Positions 46,501-53,980 of a DNA stretch of 64,000 nucleotides are shown one piece after another. Location: assembly GCA_945869695.1 (NCBI GenBank), contig CAMBPV010000002.1:1-64000 (forward strand), in the 5' to 3' direction. A program made the position numbers and the translations under genes. This DNA comes from Prosthecobacter debontii. Its GTDB lineage: Bacteria; Verrucomicrobiota; Verrucomicrobiia; Verrucomicrobiales; Verrucomicrobiaceae. How positions within the stretch are numbered: position 1 is the stretch's first letter; every line of letters starts with the position of its first letter. Under the pieces are notes generated by a model. The model did no database searches, was not told where the DNA came from, and worked only from the letters and a program-made list of their open reading frames with translations.

Positions 46501-46783
46501 TGCCCGGCTTCATGTTCAGGAAGTATTCGGTCGTCGGCACCTCGTCACTCCGCGGATGCACATTCACTTCATCTGCTGCGAAACCGAGATTTCGCACCGT
46601 CAATTCGTGCTCAGGATAGGCCTTGTGAATCAGAGACTCCAGCCAGCCATGGTGCTGCTGACGATCCGCCAGGCCACTGCCAACGATGGCGATGTGATCA
46701 CCTTTTTGAAGTTCGAGCTGGGCTTGACCGGGGGATTCAAAGACGCCCAAAAGGGCGAGGAGACAGAGGGAACGGATTTTCAT
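43574..46783 (-). CDS. GDSL-lipase / propeller / HEAT / cytochrome c fusion protein
   Basis: A 1069-residue secreted multidomain protein typical of Verrucomicrobia and Planctomycetes. After a signal peptide (MKIRSLCLLALLGVFESPGQAQ) come an SGNH/GDSL hydrolase-like domain (residues 25-290; AIVGSGLADRQQHHGW, GFNESFRGEAGLVDF), a sorbosone-dehydrogenase-like propeller (about 370-720; NFDTRGRLWVAAWPAYPET, YVMDWSQMLIGHLQHH), HEAT repeats (about 730-900) and a cytochrome c domain with heme site CVTCH near residue 945 (EVFNREAHCVTCHQADGKG). PVC-type 'membrane-bound dehydrogenase' proteins of this layout are thought to oxidise sugars or alcohols. Substrate unknown. Confidence 0.9.
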   Translation of the reverse strand: MKIRSLCLLALLGVFESPGQAQLELQKGDHIAIVGSGLADRQQHHGWLESLIHKAYPEHELTVRNLGFAADEVNVHPRSDEVPTTEYFLNMKPGTLATKVGQTDVVYTSGADFHASVILAYWGFNESFRGEAGLVDFKKALDEYLKKQLATDYGRGKPKLVLLSPIAHEDLKDPTNFPDGSANNANLQAYTAAMAEIAKANGVPFVDLFAASKALYAAASKPLTLNGILLTEEGDKTLAPAQFKALFGKEAPSTDDLYIAKIREAVLEKNVQWHHRYRTVDQFNIFGQRSRIKYADAVTKTNGIDNAAVLGAELAQRDVKTANRDKAVWAAAQGKTIEIRDDNLPPVPEVAPNRPEAVPYLNGEETLKYLSTPEGVKVEYIASEIEFPDLVNPVQMNFDTRGRLWVAAWPAYPETTPTTKVFDKLLVFDIDPKTGKFTKCTTFLDGLNCPTGFQLYKDGVLVMQSPDMWFVRDTDGDGKGDWKERIVHGLDAADSHHETNSICYEPGGAVYFSDGVFHRTNVETLKGPVRNVNGAIYRFEPRTSRFDRYVPYGFANPHGRVFDYWGNDIITDATGNANYFGPAFSGHLDSGAHPKMKEFWNRPSRPCPGTAILSSRHFPDDWQGTFLNTNVIGFQGIFRAKVTEEGSGIKGETLEPALLKTDVAANPNFRPSGAAVAPDGSLYVMDWSQMLIGHLQHHLRDPNRDHQHGRIYRLTYPSRPLLKPKKIHGESVENLVELLKEHEDNVRQLAKIELDTHDSKKVIAAVQKWEAALDKSDKNYEHHRLEALWVHQWHNVVNVDLLRAVLKSPEPRARAQGVRVANYWSDRVPGVLSILEAAIKDPAPRVRLEAVRALSFIKGPDVPKAIELTKLVALEKDYYIDYCFRETMKQLGTLPEGKDIIGKDPLLAARLRATPDASFGPTDKKLSGADKKLYDLGKEVFNREAHCVTCHQADGKGVDNIYPGLVRSNWLEGDGDRVIKIVLKGLYGPLEFQGKKYGPEKGTPPMMGFGPLLKDEEVAAVISYVHQSFGNNLPMVKVEDVKRVREATQERAIFYMVDEILKEHPLSKK

Positions 46784-46903
46784 GGGGGATAAAACGGGAG
46801 GGAGACCAACGGGAGCAATCGTGGTTTTTTACCGTGAATTGCCAGCGCTGCGGTGAAAGCCCTCGATCCCGTCAATTAACCAGCCCAGGAAAGGGAAGCG
46901 CGC

Positions 46904-47383
46904 TCAAAGAGCCGGTTGGAGCTTTGCCCAGCGTCGGGTGCGGTAGTGGCGGTAGGCAAAAAGAACGGTCAGGTAGGCCCGAACACCCGTCTCTGAAATC
47001 AACCGCCCCCACCAGCCCGACCCGAACTGGTAGGTCACGCGGTCGTGCATTCGGGTAGCTCCGTCACCCGCCGGCTCGAACCGATGCTCGTGAACGAAAA
47101 GCCGGAAGGGACCCTGAACGATCTCATCCACCAGCAAGCCGGGCGGTGAGACGACCTTCCAGCGGCAAACCCAGTGCATGGGGATCACCCACCAGTCCCG
47201 GCAGTGCAGTTCGATCAGCCGCCCCTCCTCTGCCAGACCATCAGTCGAGATGCTCACGAGCTTCATCGTCGGAGGCATCACCACCGACAGATTCTGGGGA
47301 TCGGCGTGAAAAGAGAAAAGAACCTTAGGAGGCACAGACACCTGAGTCTGAGCTTCGAAAATGCTGAAATCGGAGGCGGGCAT
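46904..47383 (-). CDS. SRPBCC-family (START-like) protein
   Basis: A 159-residue cytosolic protein with the helix-grip fold of the SRPBCC superfamily: F-x-A-Q-x-x-V-S-V-P-P-type strand at residues 9-20, then VDEIVQGPFRLFVHEHRFEPAGDG and TRMHDRVTYQFGSGWWGRLI, the pattern of CoxG/SRPBCC ligand-binding proteins often annotated as cell-division-inhibitor-like. It probably binds a hydrophobic ligand. Its C-terminus is basic. Function unknown. Confidence 0.75.
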   Translation of the reverse strand: MPASDFSIFEAQTQVSVPPKVLFSFHADPQNLSVVMPPTMKLVSISTDGLAEEGRLIELHCRDWWVIPMHWVCRWKVVSPPGLLVDEIVQGPFRLFVHEHRFEPAGDGATRMHDRVTYQFGSGWWGRLISETGVRAYLTVLFAYRHYRTRRWAKLQPAL

Positions 47384-47529
47384 GAAGGAAGGGGCAGTTC
47401 GGGTGCGGATAGTTTGGTGCTCCTGAGAACGATTTGAAGGGAGAGAAAGACTAGCCCCAAAACAGAAATATCAGAACTTAAGAATTTCGTATTGCCTCAT
47501 GAATAAATCACACCGGGGAATGGCGTTAG

Positions 47530-47724
47530 GGTAGGGAGAACACATTCAACGCGGGGGGAGGTGTCGGAAACATTGACTTACCAAACCTGACGGGCGTGCA
47601 ACTCTGGGACACCTCCGCTTTTGCATCTCATGGAATCGTCGTGGTGGTGCCCGAGCCAAGTCGCCTGATGCTCTTGATGGTTGGCCTGCTCGTTCTCTTC
47701 TTCCGTCGGCGGCGAATCAATTGA
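47530..47724 (+). pseudogene. Fragment of a PEP-CTERM-anchored surface protein
   Basis: The frame from 47530 to the TGA at 47722-47724 has no start codon but reads NTFNAGGGVGNIDLPNLTGV then QLWDTSAFASHGIVVVVPEP followed by a hydrophobic helix (SRLMLLMVGLLVLFF) and RRRRIN. VPEPS plus membrane span plus basic tail is the PEP-CTERM sorting signal, and the LxWDTSxFxxxG run before it is common in such proteins. A stop codon at 47527-47529 precedes it. It is the 3' end of a lost gene, and shows that the genome has, or had, an exosortase system. Confidence 0.65.
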
Positions 47725-47760
47725 TTGGCTCTGGGGTTTTACTTCCTCGATCGGCGGCAG

Positions 47761-48237
47761 CTACTTTTTCGAAGCTGCCAAGCTCTTGAGGTTGGCAAAG
47801 TCGCCCTCCTCGCAGCACCGAACGAAACCTTCGGTGAAGCGCTTCAATTCGTCCCAGGCATGGCGAATTTTGGCGGCTTCAGGATCGGTGATGGCATTGT
47901 CGGAGGCGGCTTGGCTGATGGAGCCGAGGAGATCAGCAAACTGCTGCACAATCTCCTGAGTGGCGGGCATGACCTCAAATCCTTGTTTGCAGGTGCTGGG
48001 CGGATTCCGCACAAAGTAACCGCCCGCGCGCTGACTCAGCCACTGGATGAGGTGCTCATCCCGGGTGATTTCAAAGAGCTGGGCGATCCGGTCGAGTGGA
48101 TTCGGGACGCCGCTGCCGTCTTTGTCATCGGGCTGCGCCCACTTGTAAACGAGAGAGAGCGAGACACCCATCGCTGAGGCGACTTCTTTGGCGTGACTCT
48201 TTTCCAATGCAAGGCGGAGAACGTCGTGAGATTCCAT
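47761..48237 (-). CDS. Helix-turn-helix DNA-binding protein
   Basis: A 158-residue protein from ATG 48237. Residues 1-70 form a Cro/C1-like or CII-like helix-turn-helix (VLRLALEKSHAKEVASAMGVSLSLVYKWAQPD), followed by NPLDRIAQLFEITRDEHLIQWLSQRAGGYFVRNP and a C-terminal helical part with IVQQFADLLGSISQAASDN, which resembles phage CII/regulatory protein families. The role is unknown; no other phage gene lies nearby. It diverges from the M32 peptidase gene. Confidence 0.7.
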   Translation of the reverse strand: MESHDVLRLALEKSHAKEVASAMGVSLSLVYKWAQPDDKDGSGVPNPLDRIAQLFEITRDEHLIQWLSQRAGGYFVRNPPSTCKQGFEVMPATQEIVQQFADLLGSISQAASDNAITDPEAAKIRHAWDELKRFTEGFVRCCEEGDFANLKSLAASKK

Positions 48238-48339
48238 GGGAGTAGATCGAAGCATCTCGGAGAACGGGGCGGCTCGCAAGTGTGGACTTTTGAGGGTTTC
48301 AATAGCGGATCTGAGTTGCGCGAGGGTGCGTCCTCGTGA

Positions 48340-49830
48340 ATGCGTGGCTCCATGACGAAGTCGTATGATCAGGTCTGTGCGCTCGCACGCGAAGTCTCAA
48401 TCATCAACAGCAGTGCCTCGGTTTTAAGCTGGGACCAGGAGACCTACATGCCGGACCGGGGCCTGGGCCATCGCGCGCATCAGCTCGCTTATCTGACAGG
48501 GAAGGCGCATGAACTGGCCACAGGAAAAAAGTTTCGCACGAGGCTGGAGAAGGCTGAAAAGGAGAAGCGCGCTTTTGACTCCAAAGAAGCGGCGAACTTG
48601 CGGGAGTGGCGCAAAGAACTCGAGCGCGCTGTGCGCATCCCGAAGAACCTGGTGGAGGAAGAAAGTGAAGCGACGTCTCACGGCAAAGCTGCATGGGTCG
48701 AGGCGAGAAAAAAATCAGATTACGCGCTCTTTGCCCCCCACTTGGAAAAGCTGCTGGGCATCGCCCGAAAAAAAGCGGAGCTCTGGGGATATGAAGGTGA
48801 GCCCTACGACGCCCTTCTGGCGGGGTATGAAAAAGGGGCCAGCACCCGGGAGATTGATAAATTGTTCTCAGCCCTGAAGCCGGAGTTGACTCAGATCGCC
48901 CGAGGCGCGGTCGAGGCGAGTAAGGGCGTCTCTCCGACAGCATTGCGGGGGAAGTATCCGATCGAGAAACAACAGCTCTTGAATCGTGAGATTGCTGAGA
49001 GTTTGGGTTTTGATTTTGAAGCAGGCCGGATCGACACCACGGCGCATCCGTTTTGCACGACGCTGGGTGCGGGTGACGTGAGACTGACGACTCGATACGA
49101 CGAGCGTGATTTCACCTCCTCACTTTTCGGGGTGCTGCATGAGGCGGGTCACGGCATGTATGAGCAGGGGCTTTTGCAGGAGGACTTTGGTTTGCCTTCG
49201 GGGACAGCTGTTTCCCTCGGCATCCATGAGTCCCAGTCGAGGCTGTGGGAGAATCACGTGGGCCGCTCGCGTCCATTTTGGGAGAAGTGGTTACCGCGGG
49301 CTGCGGAGATTTTCCCTCACTTGAAGAAAGTGACCCTGGACGAGTTTCTGCGCTCGATCTGGAAGGCCGAGTTTTCGTTCATCCGAGTGGAGGCGGATGA
49401 GGCCACCTATGATTTGCACATTCTGCTGCGCTTTGGACTGGAGCGTCGGTTGGTGGATGGCTCACTCAAAGTCAAAGACGTGCCTCAGGCGTGGAATGAC
49501 GGATTCGAGGAGCTCTTCGGCATGAGGCCGCCAGATGATGCGCGGGGATGCCTTCAGGATATCCACTGGAGCATGGGCGGGCTCGGTTATTTCGCGACTT
49601 ACACGCTCGGGAATCTGAATGCAGCACAGCTTTTTGCAGCGGCGAAGAAGCAGCGGAAGATCGGTGATTCACTGGCTCGTGCGGACTATGCGCCTCTCTT
49701 GAAATGGTTGCGCGAGATGGTGCATGCAAAGGGCAGCCTCATCATGCCCCGAGAGCTGATCCGCAGTGCTACGGGTCGGGAGATCCAGCCCAAATGGCAT
49801 CTCACGCACCTCCGAGAGCGGTTTCTTTGA
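48340..49830 (+). CDS. M32-family carboxypeptidase (Taq type)
   Basis: A 496-residue cytosolic zinc carboxypeptidase. The zinc-binding HExxH is HEAGH (GVLHEAGHGMYEQG) near residue 267, with the third ligand in GIHESQSRLWENHVG; the N-terminus has SWDQETYMP and the C-terminus DIHWSMGGLGYFATYTLGN, all diagnostic of family M32. The ATG at 48340 is used; an in-frame ATG at 48352 is equally possible. It ends 1 nt from the opposing FHA-cyclase gene. Confidence 0.94.
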   Translation: MRGSMTKSYDQVCALAREVSIINSSASVLSWDQETYMPDRGLGHRAHQLAYLTGKAHELATGKKFRTRLEKAEKEKRAFDSKEAANLREWRKELERAVRIPKNLVEEESEATSHGKAAWVEARKKSDYALFAPHLEKLLGIARKKAELWGYEGEPYDALLAGYEKGASTREIDKLFSALKPELTQIARGAVEASKGVSPTALRGKYPIEKQQLLNREIAESLGFDFEAGRIDTTAHPFCTTLGAGDVRLTTRYDERDFTSSLFGVLHEAGHGMYEQGLLQEDFGLPSGTAVSLGIHESQSRLWENHVGRSRPFWEKWLPRAAEIFPHLKKVTLDEFLRSIWKAEFSFIRVEADEATYDLHILLRFGLERRLVDGSLKVKDVPQAWNDGFEELFGMRPPDDARGCLQDIHWSMGGLGYFATYTLGNLNAAQLFAAAKKQRKIGDSLARADYAPLLKWLREMVHAKGSLIMPRELIRSATGREIQPKWHLTHLRERFL

Positions 49831-49831
49831 G

Positions 49832-50743
49832 TTACAATTCCCTGAGCCCGTAAACGTCAATAGGATCGGGCTGCCCCTTCACGAGATGGGGTCCCTTCGC
49901 ATCAAAAACGCCCGATGCATCGGGCATTTGATGCACAAAACCGGAGCCCACCAGCACAGGCACCCCCAACTGTCGGGTCAGGCCCTCGATGCGGAAGGTC
50001 AGATTCACAGCTTCACCCACCGCGGTGTTCAAGCCTCGGCCCATGGCTCCCAGCGCCACGGGGCCGACATTGAGACCCACATTGCATTGGACGATGATTC
50101 CTTTGGTCTCGCGGAGCACTTTGCGCGTCGGCGAGTGAGCGGCCTCAGGTCGGCTGAGCATGCGCGCGGCCTCGAGAGCACGGAGTCGGGTGTCAACGTC
50201 ACTGGCGGGCCAGTAGGCGAAGACACCATCGCCGATGAATTTATCGATCACGGCTCCGAGTGGCTTGAGGATCGCTTCACAGTCGGCATACCACTCACGC
50301 AGCATCATCGCCACCTCCTCAGCGGTGAGTTGAGAGGAGATACGCGTAAAGTCTTTCAAGTCTCCGACGAGGAGCGTGGCCTCCACGGTCTTCACGGGCA
50401 GATTCACCGCCGTGCGCAGCATTTGCGTCTTGCCGCCCACTAATTCTTGAGTGCTGCCACTTTCGTCCTGATCAAAAATCAAAAGGAGCGTTCCGAGCTG
50501 AATTTGATCACCATGGCGGAGCACACGTGCGGCGCTCAGCGCCACGTCGTTCACGTAAGATCCGTTGGCACTGCCGAGATCGGTGATCCAAAAGAGACGG
50601 CCCTCTTTCCGGATGGTGGCGTGTTGGCGGGAGATTCCCGTGTCATTGAGTCGGATCGTCGCGTCATGGCTACGCCCGAGCAGGTTAAAGTCCTCCAAAA
50701 GGTGCGTTTCACCGCTGTCTGCTACTCGTAATAATGCTGCCAT
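49832..50743 (-). CDS. FHA domain fused to a class III nucleotide cyclase
   Basis: A 303-residue soluble signalling protein. The N-terminal FHA domain (about 1-95) shows LLGRSHDATIRLNDTGISRQHATI and DLGSANGSYVNDVAL, the phosphothreonine-binding loops. A cyclase homology domain follows (about 120-300): metal site VGDLKDFTRISSQ, KFIGDGVFAYWPA and GEAVNLTFRIEGLTRQLG. The two metal-binding Asp residues are present, so it may be active. Base specificity (ATP or GTP) cannot be decided. The combination couples Ser/Thr kinase signalling to cyclic nucleotide output. No kinase gene is in the window. Confidence 0.88.
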   Translation of the reverse strand: MAALLRVADSGETHLLEDFNLLGRSHDATIRLNDTGISRQHATIRKEGRLFWITDLGSANGSYVNDVALSAARVLRHGDQIQLGTLLLIFDQDESGSTQELVGGKTQMLRTAVNLPVKTVEATLLVGDLKDFTRISSQLTAEEVAMMLREWYADCEAILKPLGAVIDKFIGDGVFAYWPASDVDTRLRALEAARMLSRPEAAHSPTRKVLRETKGIIVQCNVGLNVGPVALGAMGRGLNTAVGEAVNLTFRIEGLTRQLGVPVLVGSGFVHQMPDASGVFDAKGPHLVKGQPDPIDVYGLREL

Positions 50744-50760
50744 TTAATGTGTCAGCGTCC

Positions 50761-50789
50761 TTTGAAGCGAGTCTGAGCGCAAATGTCAA
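50761..50789 (-). promoter_or_regulatory. Possible promoter of the FHA-cyclase gene
   Basis: On the minus strand a perfect TTGACA lies at 50789-50784, with TTCAAA 17 nt further (50766-50761). The -10 hexamer matches the consensus only partly. Initiation would be about 10 nt before the cyclase ATG at 50743. Confidence 0.3.
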
Positions 50790-50874
50790 GCCAAGGTCTT
50801 TGACGATTTGAGAAATGTATTTCCGCCTTGCTCGGAATCGGAGTGCATACGATGGGTCCTCTTTCAGTGCCACC

Positions 50875-51597
50875 ATGTTTCATAGGTTATCTTTTCAGTT
50901 TTTGTGCGGTGCCGGGTGTTTGCTGGTTTTGGCGGTATTGGGACTTCCCTTGGAGGCACATCAGATTCCGAGCTTGTCCGTGGAGGCGTTGTTTTCCAAA
51001 GACCGCACTTACTTGGTCCGCATCAATGTAGATCCCCGGCTATTTCTCTCGGCGCAGCCCTCCTCCTTGCCGCCTGTGCCCGTCCAGTGGTTCCAGGATC
51101 AGTCCGATGCCGAAAAGAAGAAAACCTTCGAGACGGCTGCAGCCTATTTGAAAAAAGCGCTGCAACTGAAATTCAGCACTGGGCTTGTGCCCTTACCTCC
51201 CTCCGTGTTTCAGCCGATGGACGGCGCTACCAATCAGCCCATGGCGGAGTCCACCCAGGAGGTGCATTTACTCGCTGAAGCGAGAGGCAAAGCGCCAGAA
51301 GGGGCGACCACTTTTGAGGCCTTGTTGTCCCAGGATGCAGGCGTGAGCATGATCTTGCTCAGCAGTTTTGAAGGTGAGATGGAAAAGCGGCCGAATGTGG
51401 TCTTCCCCGGTGAAAACAGTCGTCCTTTTCCGCTGCGTTTCGTCGCAGAGACACCCTCAGCTCCCGTGATTTCTCCGGTCGAGCCGGAACCGCGTGGCTC
51501 GGGGTTCTCCTTGCTCGCATTGGGGCTAGGCGCTCTCCTGCTCGTCCTTCTCTTCGTTGGGTTCCTCACTCGCCGTAGCCGTCGCGGGAGCCTCTGA
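50875..51597 (+). CDS. Exported hypothetical protein with C-terminal membrane anchor
   Basis: A 240-residue protein. From ATG 50875 it has a signal peptide (LSFQFLCGAGCLLVLAVLGLPLEAHQ), an extracytoplasmic part of about 170 residues and a C-terminal membrane helix (FSLLALGLGALLLVLLFVGFL) ending in basic TRRSRRGSL, so it is anchored with a short cytosolic tail. The signature ends in a Pro/Glu-rich linker before the helix (VISPVEPEPRGSG). No family recognised. Its last 72 nt overlap the opposing gene. Confidence 0.6.
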   Translation: MFHRLSFQFLCGAGCLLVLAVLGLPLEAHQIPSLSVEALFSKDRTYLVRINVDPRLFLSAQPSSLPPVPVQWFQDQSDAEKKKTFETAAAYLKKALQLKFSTGLVPLPPSVFQPMDGATNQPMAESTQEVHLLAEARGKAPEGATTFEALLSQDAGVSMILLSSFEGEMEKRPNVVFPGENSRPFPLRFVAETPSAPVISPVEPEPRGSGFSLLALGLGALLLVLLFVGFLTRRSRRGSL

Positions 51598-52185
51598 GGG
51601 AACCTCGGGAGGGGCACCAGGGTTAAGCTTGCCACTGGCATCAAAAGACATTCCCAAGGCCTTGGCAGCCTCCGCAGCAGGTCCGCCAAATCCGAGCAGC
51701 ATGGCCACCTCGTCTTGAACTTGGACAAGCTCATCCAGCCTGAGCTCGGGATCTCGCACGATGAAGACTTCCCCCGTCTTCTTGTTTTCGTAGAACAGCA
51801 TTTTACCGGTCTCGGTCTCCTTGGTGGCGGTGGGACTGAGGATGCGCTTCCTCTCCAGCATCAGAGCTAAAATGTAGCGGGCGTTCTCGGTGTTGGGCTC
51901 ATCCTCTTCGATGAATCGCTGCAGCAATGTCATAGCGCTCTCTTTCGAGGTGACCTCGGGCCGTTCCTCCGCCACATGAGGCGTGTATGCCGTCTTCCAG
52001 TAGGCGATGGGTTTCCGCTCGGAGAGCTCCTGTTCCCATGCGTCCAGAGAGACATCGCGCCGAAGGTAGCCGCTGGTTTCAGGGTCAAAATAAATCGCAG
52101 TGTAGAACGGCTCACCTTCTGAAAAAGCGCGCCCTGAAAGCGAGCACAGATGCGCACGGCTACGAATGTTCCAGGCTTGTATCAT
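51526..52185 (-). CDS. Conserved hypothetical protein with acidic tail
   Basis: A 219-residue soluble protein starting MIQAWNIRSRAHLCSLSGRAF, with LCSLSGRAFSEGEPFYTAIYFDPE near the start, KKTGEVFIVRDPELRLDELVQVQDEVAMLLGFG in the middle, and a low-complexity acidic C-terminus (EEPNEEKDEQESA). I recall similar uncharacterised proteins in Verrucomicrobia. The C-terminal 24 codons overlap the 3' end of the opposing gene. It lies 30 nt before the LptF/G-type gene on the same strand. Confidence 0.6.
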   Translation of the reverse strand: MIQAWNIRSRAHLCSLSGRAFSEGEPFYTAIYFDPETSGYLRRDVSLDAWEQELSERKPIAYWKTAYTPHVAEERPEVTSKESAMTLLQRFIEEDEPNTENARYILALMLERKRILSPTATKETETGKMLFYENKKTGEVFIVRDPELRLDELVQVQDEVAMLLGFGGPAAEAAKALGMSFDASGKLNPGAPPEVPSEAPATATASEEPNEEKDEQESA

Positions 52186-52215
52186 GGTATCAGGTCGGAT
52201 TAAAAGGCTGATGTC

Positions 52216-53922
52216 CTAGATGGACACCCGGCGGCGGGGAGCGACTGGTTTCTTTTTGCGTCTAAACATCTGAAAAAGCCAAGAGAAGGAGGGAAGATCT
52301 CGATTCCGAGAGCGATAAGCAAACAGAATCACACCCACACAACCCACGATAAGGTGGGGAATCCAAACAGCGATCTCGGGTTTCAATTTCATGCCTTTTC
52401 CCATACTCACAAAGAGCTGGTTGAGGAACACAAGACCGATCAGCGTCAGGATGGCTCCAGCCACTCCACCCAGAGCACCTCTTCTCGAATAGGAGACTCC
52501 TAGCGGAGCGGCGATGATGACCGCAATGAGGCACTGCATCGGAAAGGCAAAACGGTGGAATAACTGAGTGCGGAAAGCAGCCAGCTTCCCTTTGATATCC
52601 TCACTGTGAGCCTTCAGGTACGAGACCAACTCCTGAACGCTCATGAAGTCAGGCTGGAGAGAGGAGCTGATGATACTCCACGGCGTCTCCGGCCAGTTCT
52701 CCACGTCGAGCCGATTCGGAGTATCGTTAAATCCGTGGCGAATCTGGGTCTCAGGATTCCCATCCACGTAAGTGCGCTCAATGCAGTGGTAGAAAGACCA
52801 CATTCCTCCCGGCCACCAGTAGGCAGCACCTGCACGGATCGAGTGGATGAGCTGGCCCTTTTCATTTTCCGTGAAGACCTCGACCCCACGTAACTTTCCC
52901 TCGCGAAGATTGAAGGGGAAACTTCCAATGAACCAGGTGCGTCGAGTCGGGGCATCATGATACATGAGTGACTGCGCCAGGGAGGCACCGCTTCCATCTG
53001 ACTCGCTCAGGGCTAGCATGATCGCCTGCCGGTTACCCTCCGCCCGCGGAGCCCAGTAATAATTTGCTGCGAGGCTGAGGAAGGAGACCATCAGTCCCAC
53101 GGTGAACACGGGCTTCATCACCTGCCAAAGGCTCTTGCCTGAACCGAGCATGGAGATCAACTCATTACTCCTCGACATCCGGGTGAAGGTAAAAAGAGTC
53201 GAGAGCAGGAGCACGGCCCAGATCGTCTCCACAAAAATGTAGGGAACCAAGCTGAGGTAGAAGGTCGCGATCTGACTGATGGGCGTCTTTGCCTCCTGGA
53301 AATCACGCAGGCTGTCCAGCATGTCCCACATCATCCAAAGCAGGCAAATCGCCACAAAACAAAAAACCAGCGGTTGAACAAAAGAGCGCAGAACGAAACG
53401 GTCCAAAAGCTTGCAACTCGCGTAGTAGGAAAGCGCCACCGCCGGCATCAGGCAGGCGATGGCGATCATCACCAACTTCAAAATGTAACCCTCCACCCAG
53501 GGCGGCTCCCCCATCACCGTCAGCCGTGAGTATTCAAGCTGATCGTGCAGATCATTGCACACGGCCCAAGTGGCCAGGAATCCACAGGCAATCCAAGTGG
53601 GCCATTTTAACTGATCAATGTCGGGCAAAGCACGAAGGAGCCCGAGGTGATAAACAATCCCACCCAAGAGCGCCCACAGTTTCAGGTAGGGCATCAGGTA
53701 GTAGAAGGCCAGAAGTGCAGGTGACGGCGATAACCAGCCTTTCACCATTTCGGGGCCGTGATCGGGCATCCAAGGCAACCTCGATTCGTGGTAGCCCGCC
53801 TGCTTGGCAAACAGCATGACTCCCACTGCAATTACCAAGGATGCAGCTCCCAAGTGCGGGGTCCTGCGCATCCAGAGCCAAAGGCCTTGGAGCAATTTGA
53901 AAAATGGATCAAGCAAACGCAT
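52216..53922 (-). CDS. LptF/LptG-family (YjgP/YjgQ) permease
   Basis: A 568-residue membrane protein of the lipopolysaccharide-export permease family, with three N-terminal and three C-terminal membrane helices around a large periplasmic domain. The family core is seen in YVETIWAVLLLSTLFTFTRMSRSNELISMLGSGKSLWQVMKPV-like sequence (53210-53090) and LFHRFAFPMQCLIAVIIAAPLGVSYSRRGALGGVAG. It is about 200 residues longer than E. coli LptF/G, mainly by extra N-terminal helices (ASLVIAVGVMLFAKQAG, LLAFYYLMPYLKLWALLGGIVYHLGLLR) and a loop. Unpaired here. Confidence 0.85.
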   Translation of the reverse strand: MRLLDPFFKLLQGLWLWMRRTPHLGAASLVIAVGVMLFAKQAGYHESRLPWMPDHGPEMVKGWLSPSPALLAFYYLMPYLKLWALLGGIVYHLGLLRALPDIDQLKWPTWIACGFLATWAVCNDLHDQLEYSRLTVMGEPPWVEGYILKLVMIAIACLMPAVALSYYASCKLLDRFVLRSFVQPLVFCFVAICLLWMMWDMLDSLRDFQEAKTPISQIATFYLSLVPYIFVETIWAVLLLSTLFTFTRMSRSNELISMLGSGKSLWQVMKPVFTVGLMVSFLSLAANYYWAPRAEGNRQAIMLALSESDGSGASLAQSLMYHDAPTRRTWFIGSFPFNLREGKLRGVEVFTENEKGQLIHSIRAGAAYWWPGGMWSFYHCIERTYVDGNPETQIRHGFNDTPNRLDVENWPETPWSIISSSLQPDFMSVQELVSYLKAHSEDIKGKLAAFRTQLFHRFAFPMQCLIAVIIAAPLGVSYSRRGALGGVAGAILTLIGLVFLNQLFVSMGKGMKLKPEIAVWIPHLIVGCVGVILFAYRSRNRDLPSFSWLFQMFRRKKKPVAPRRRVSI

Positions 53923-53946
53923 GGGAGATAACGCCCTAGGCGGGCC

Positions 53947-53971
53947 CGGACGGCGAGACTCGGGCCGTCCG
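53947..53971. other. GC-rich hairpin between NusG-like and LptF/G-type genes
   Basis: CGGACGGC (53947-53954) and GCCGTCCG (53964-53971) form an 8-bp stem with a 9-nt loop. It lies between the NusG-like gene and the permease gene on the minus strand and has no T-tract on either side, so it could be a pausing or attenuation element rather than a terminator. Confidence 0.3.
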
Positions 53972-53980
53972 CCGTTCCCG

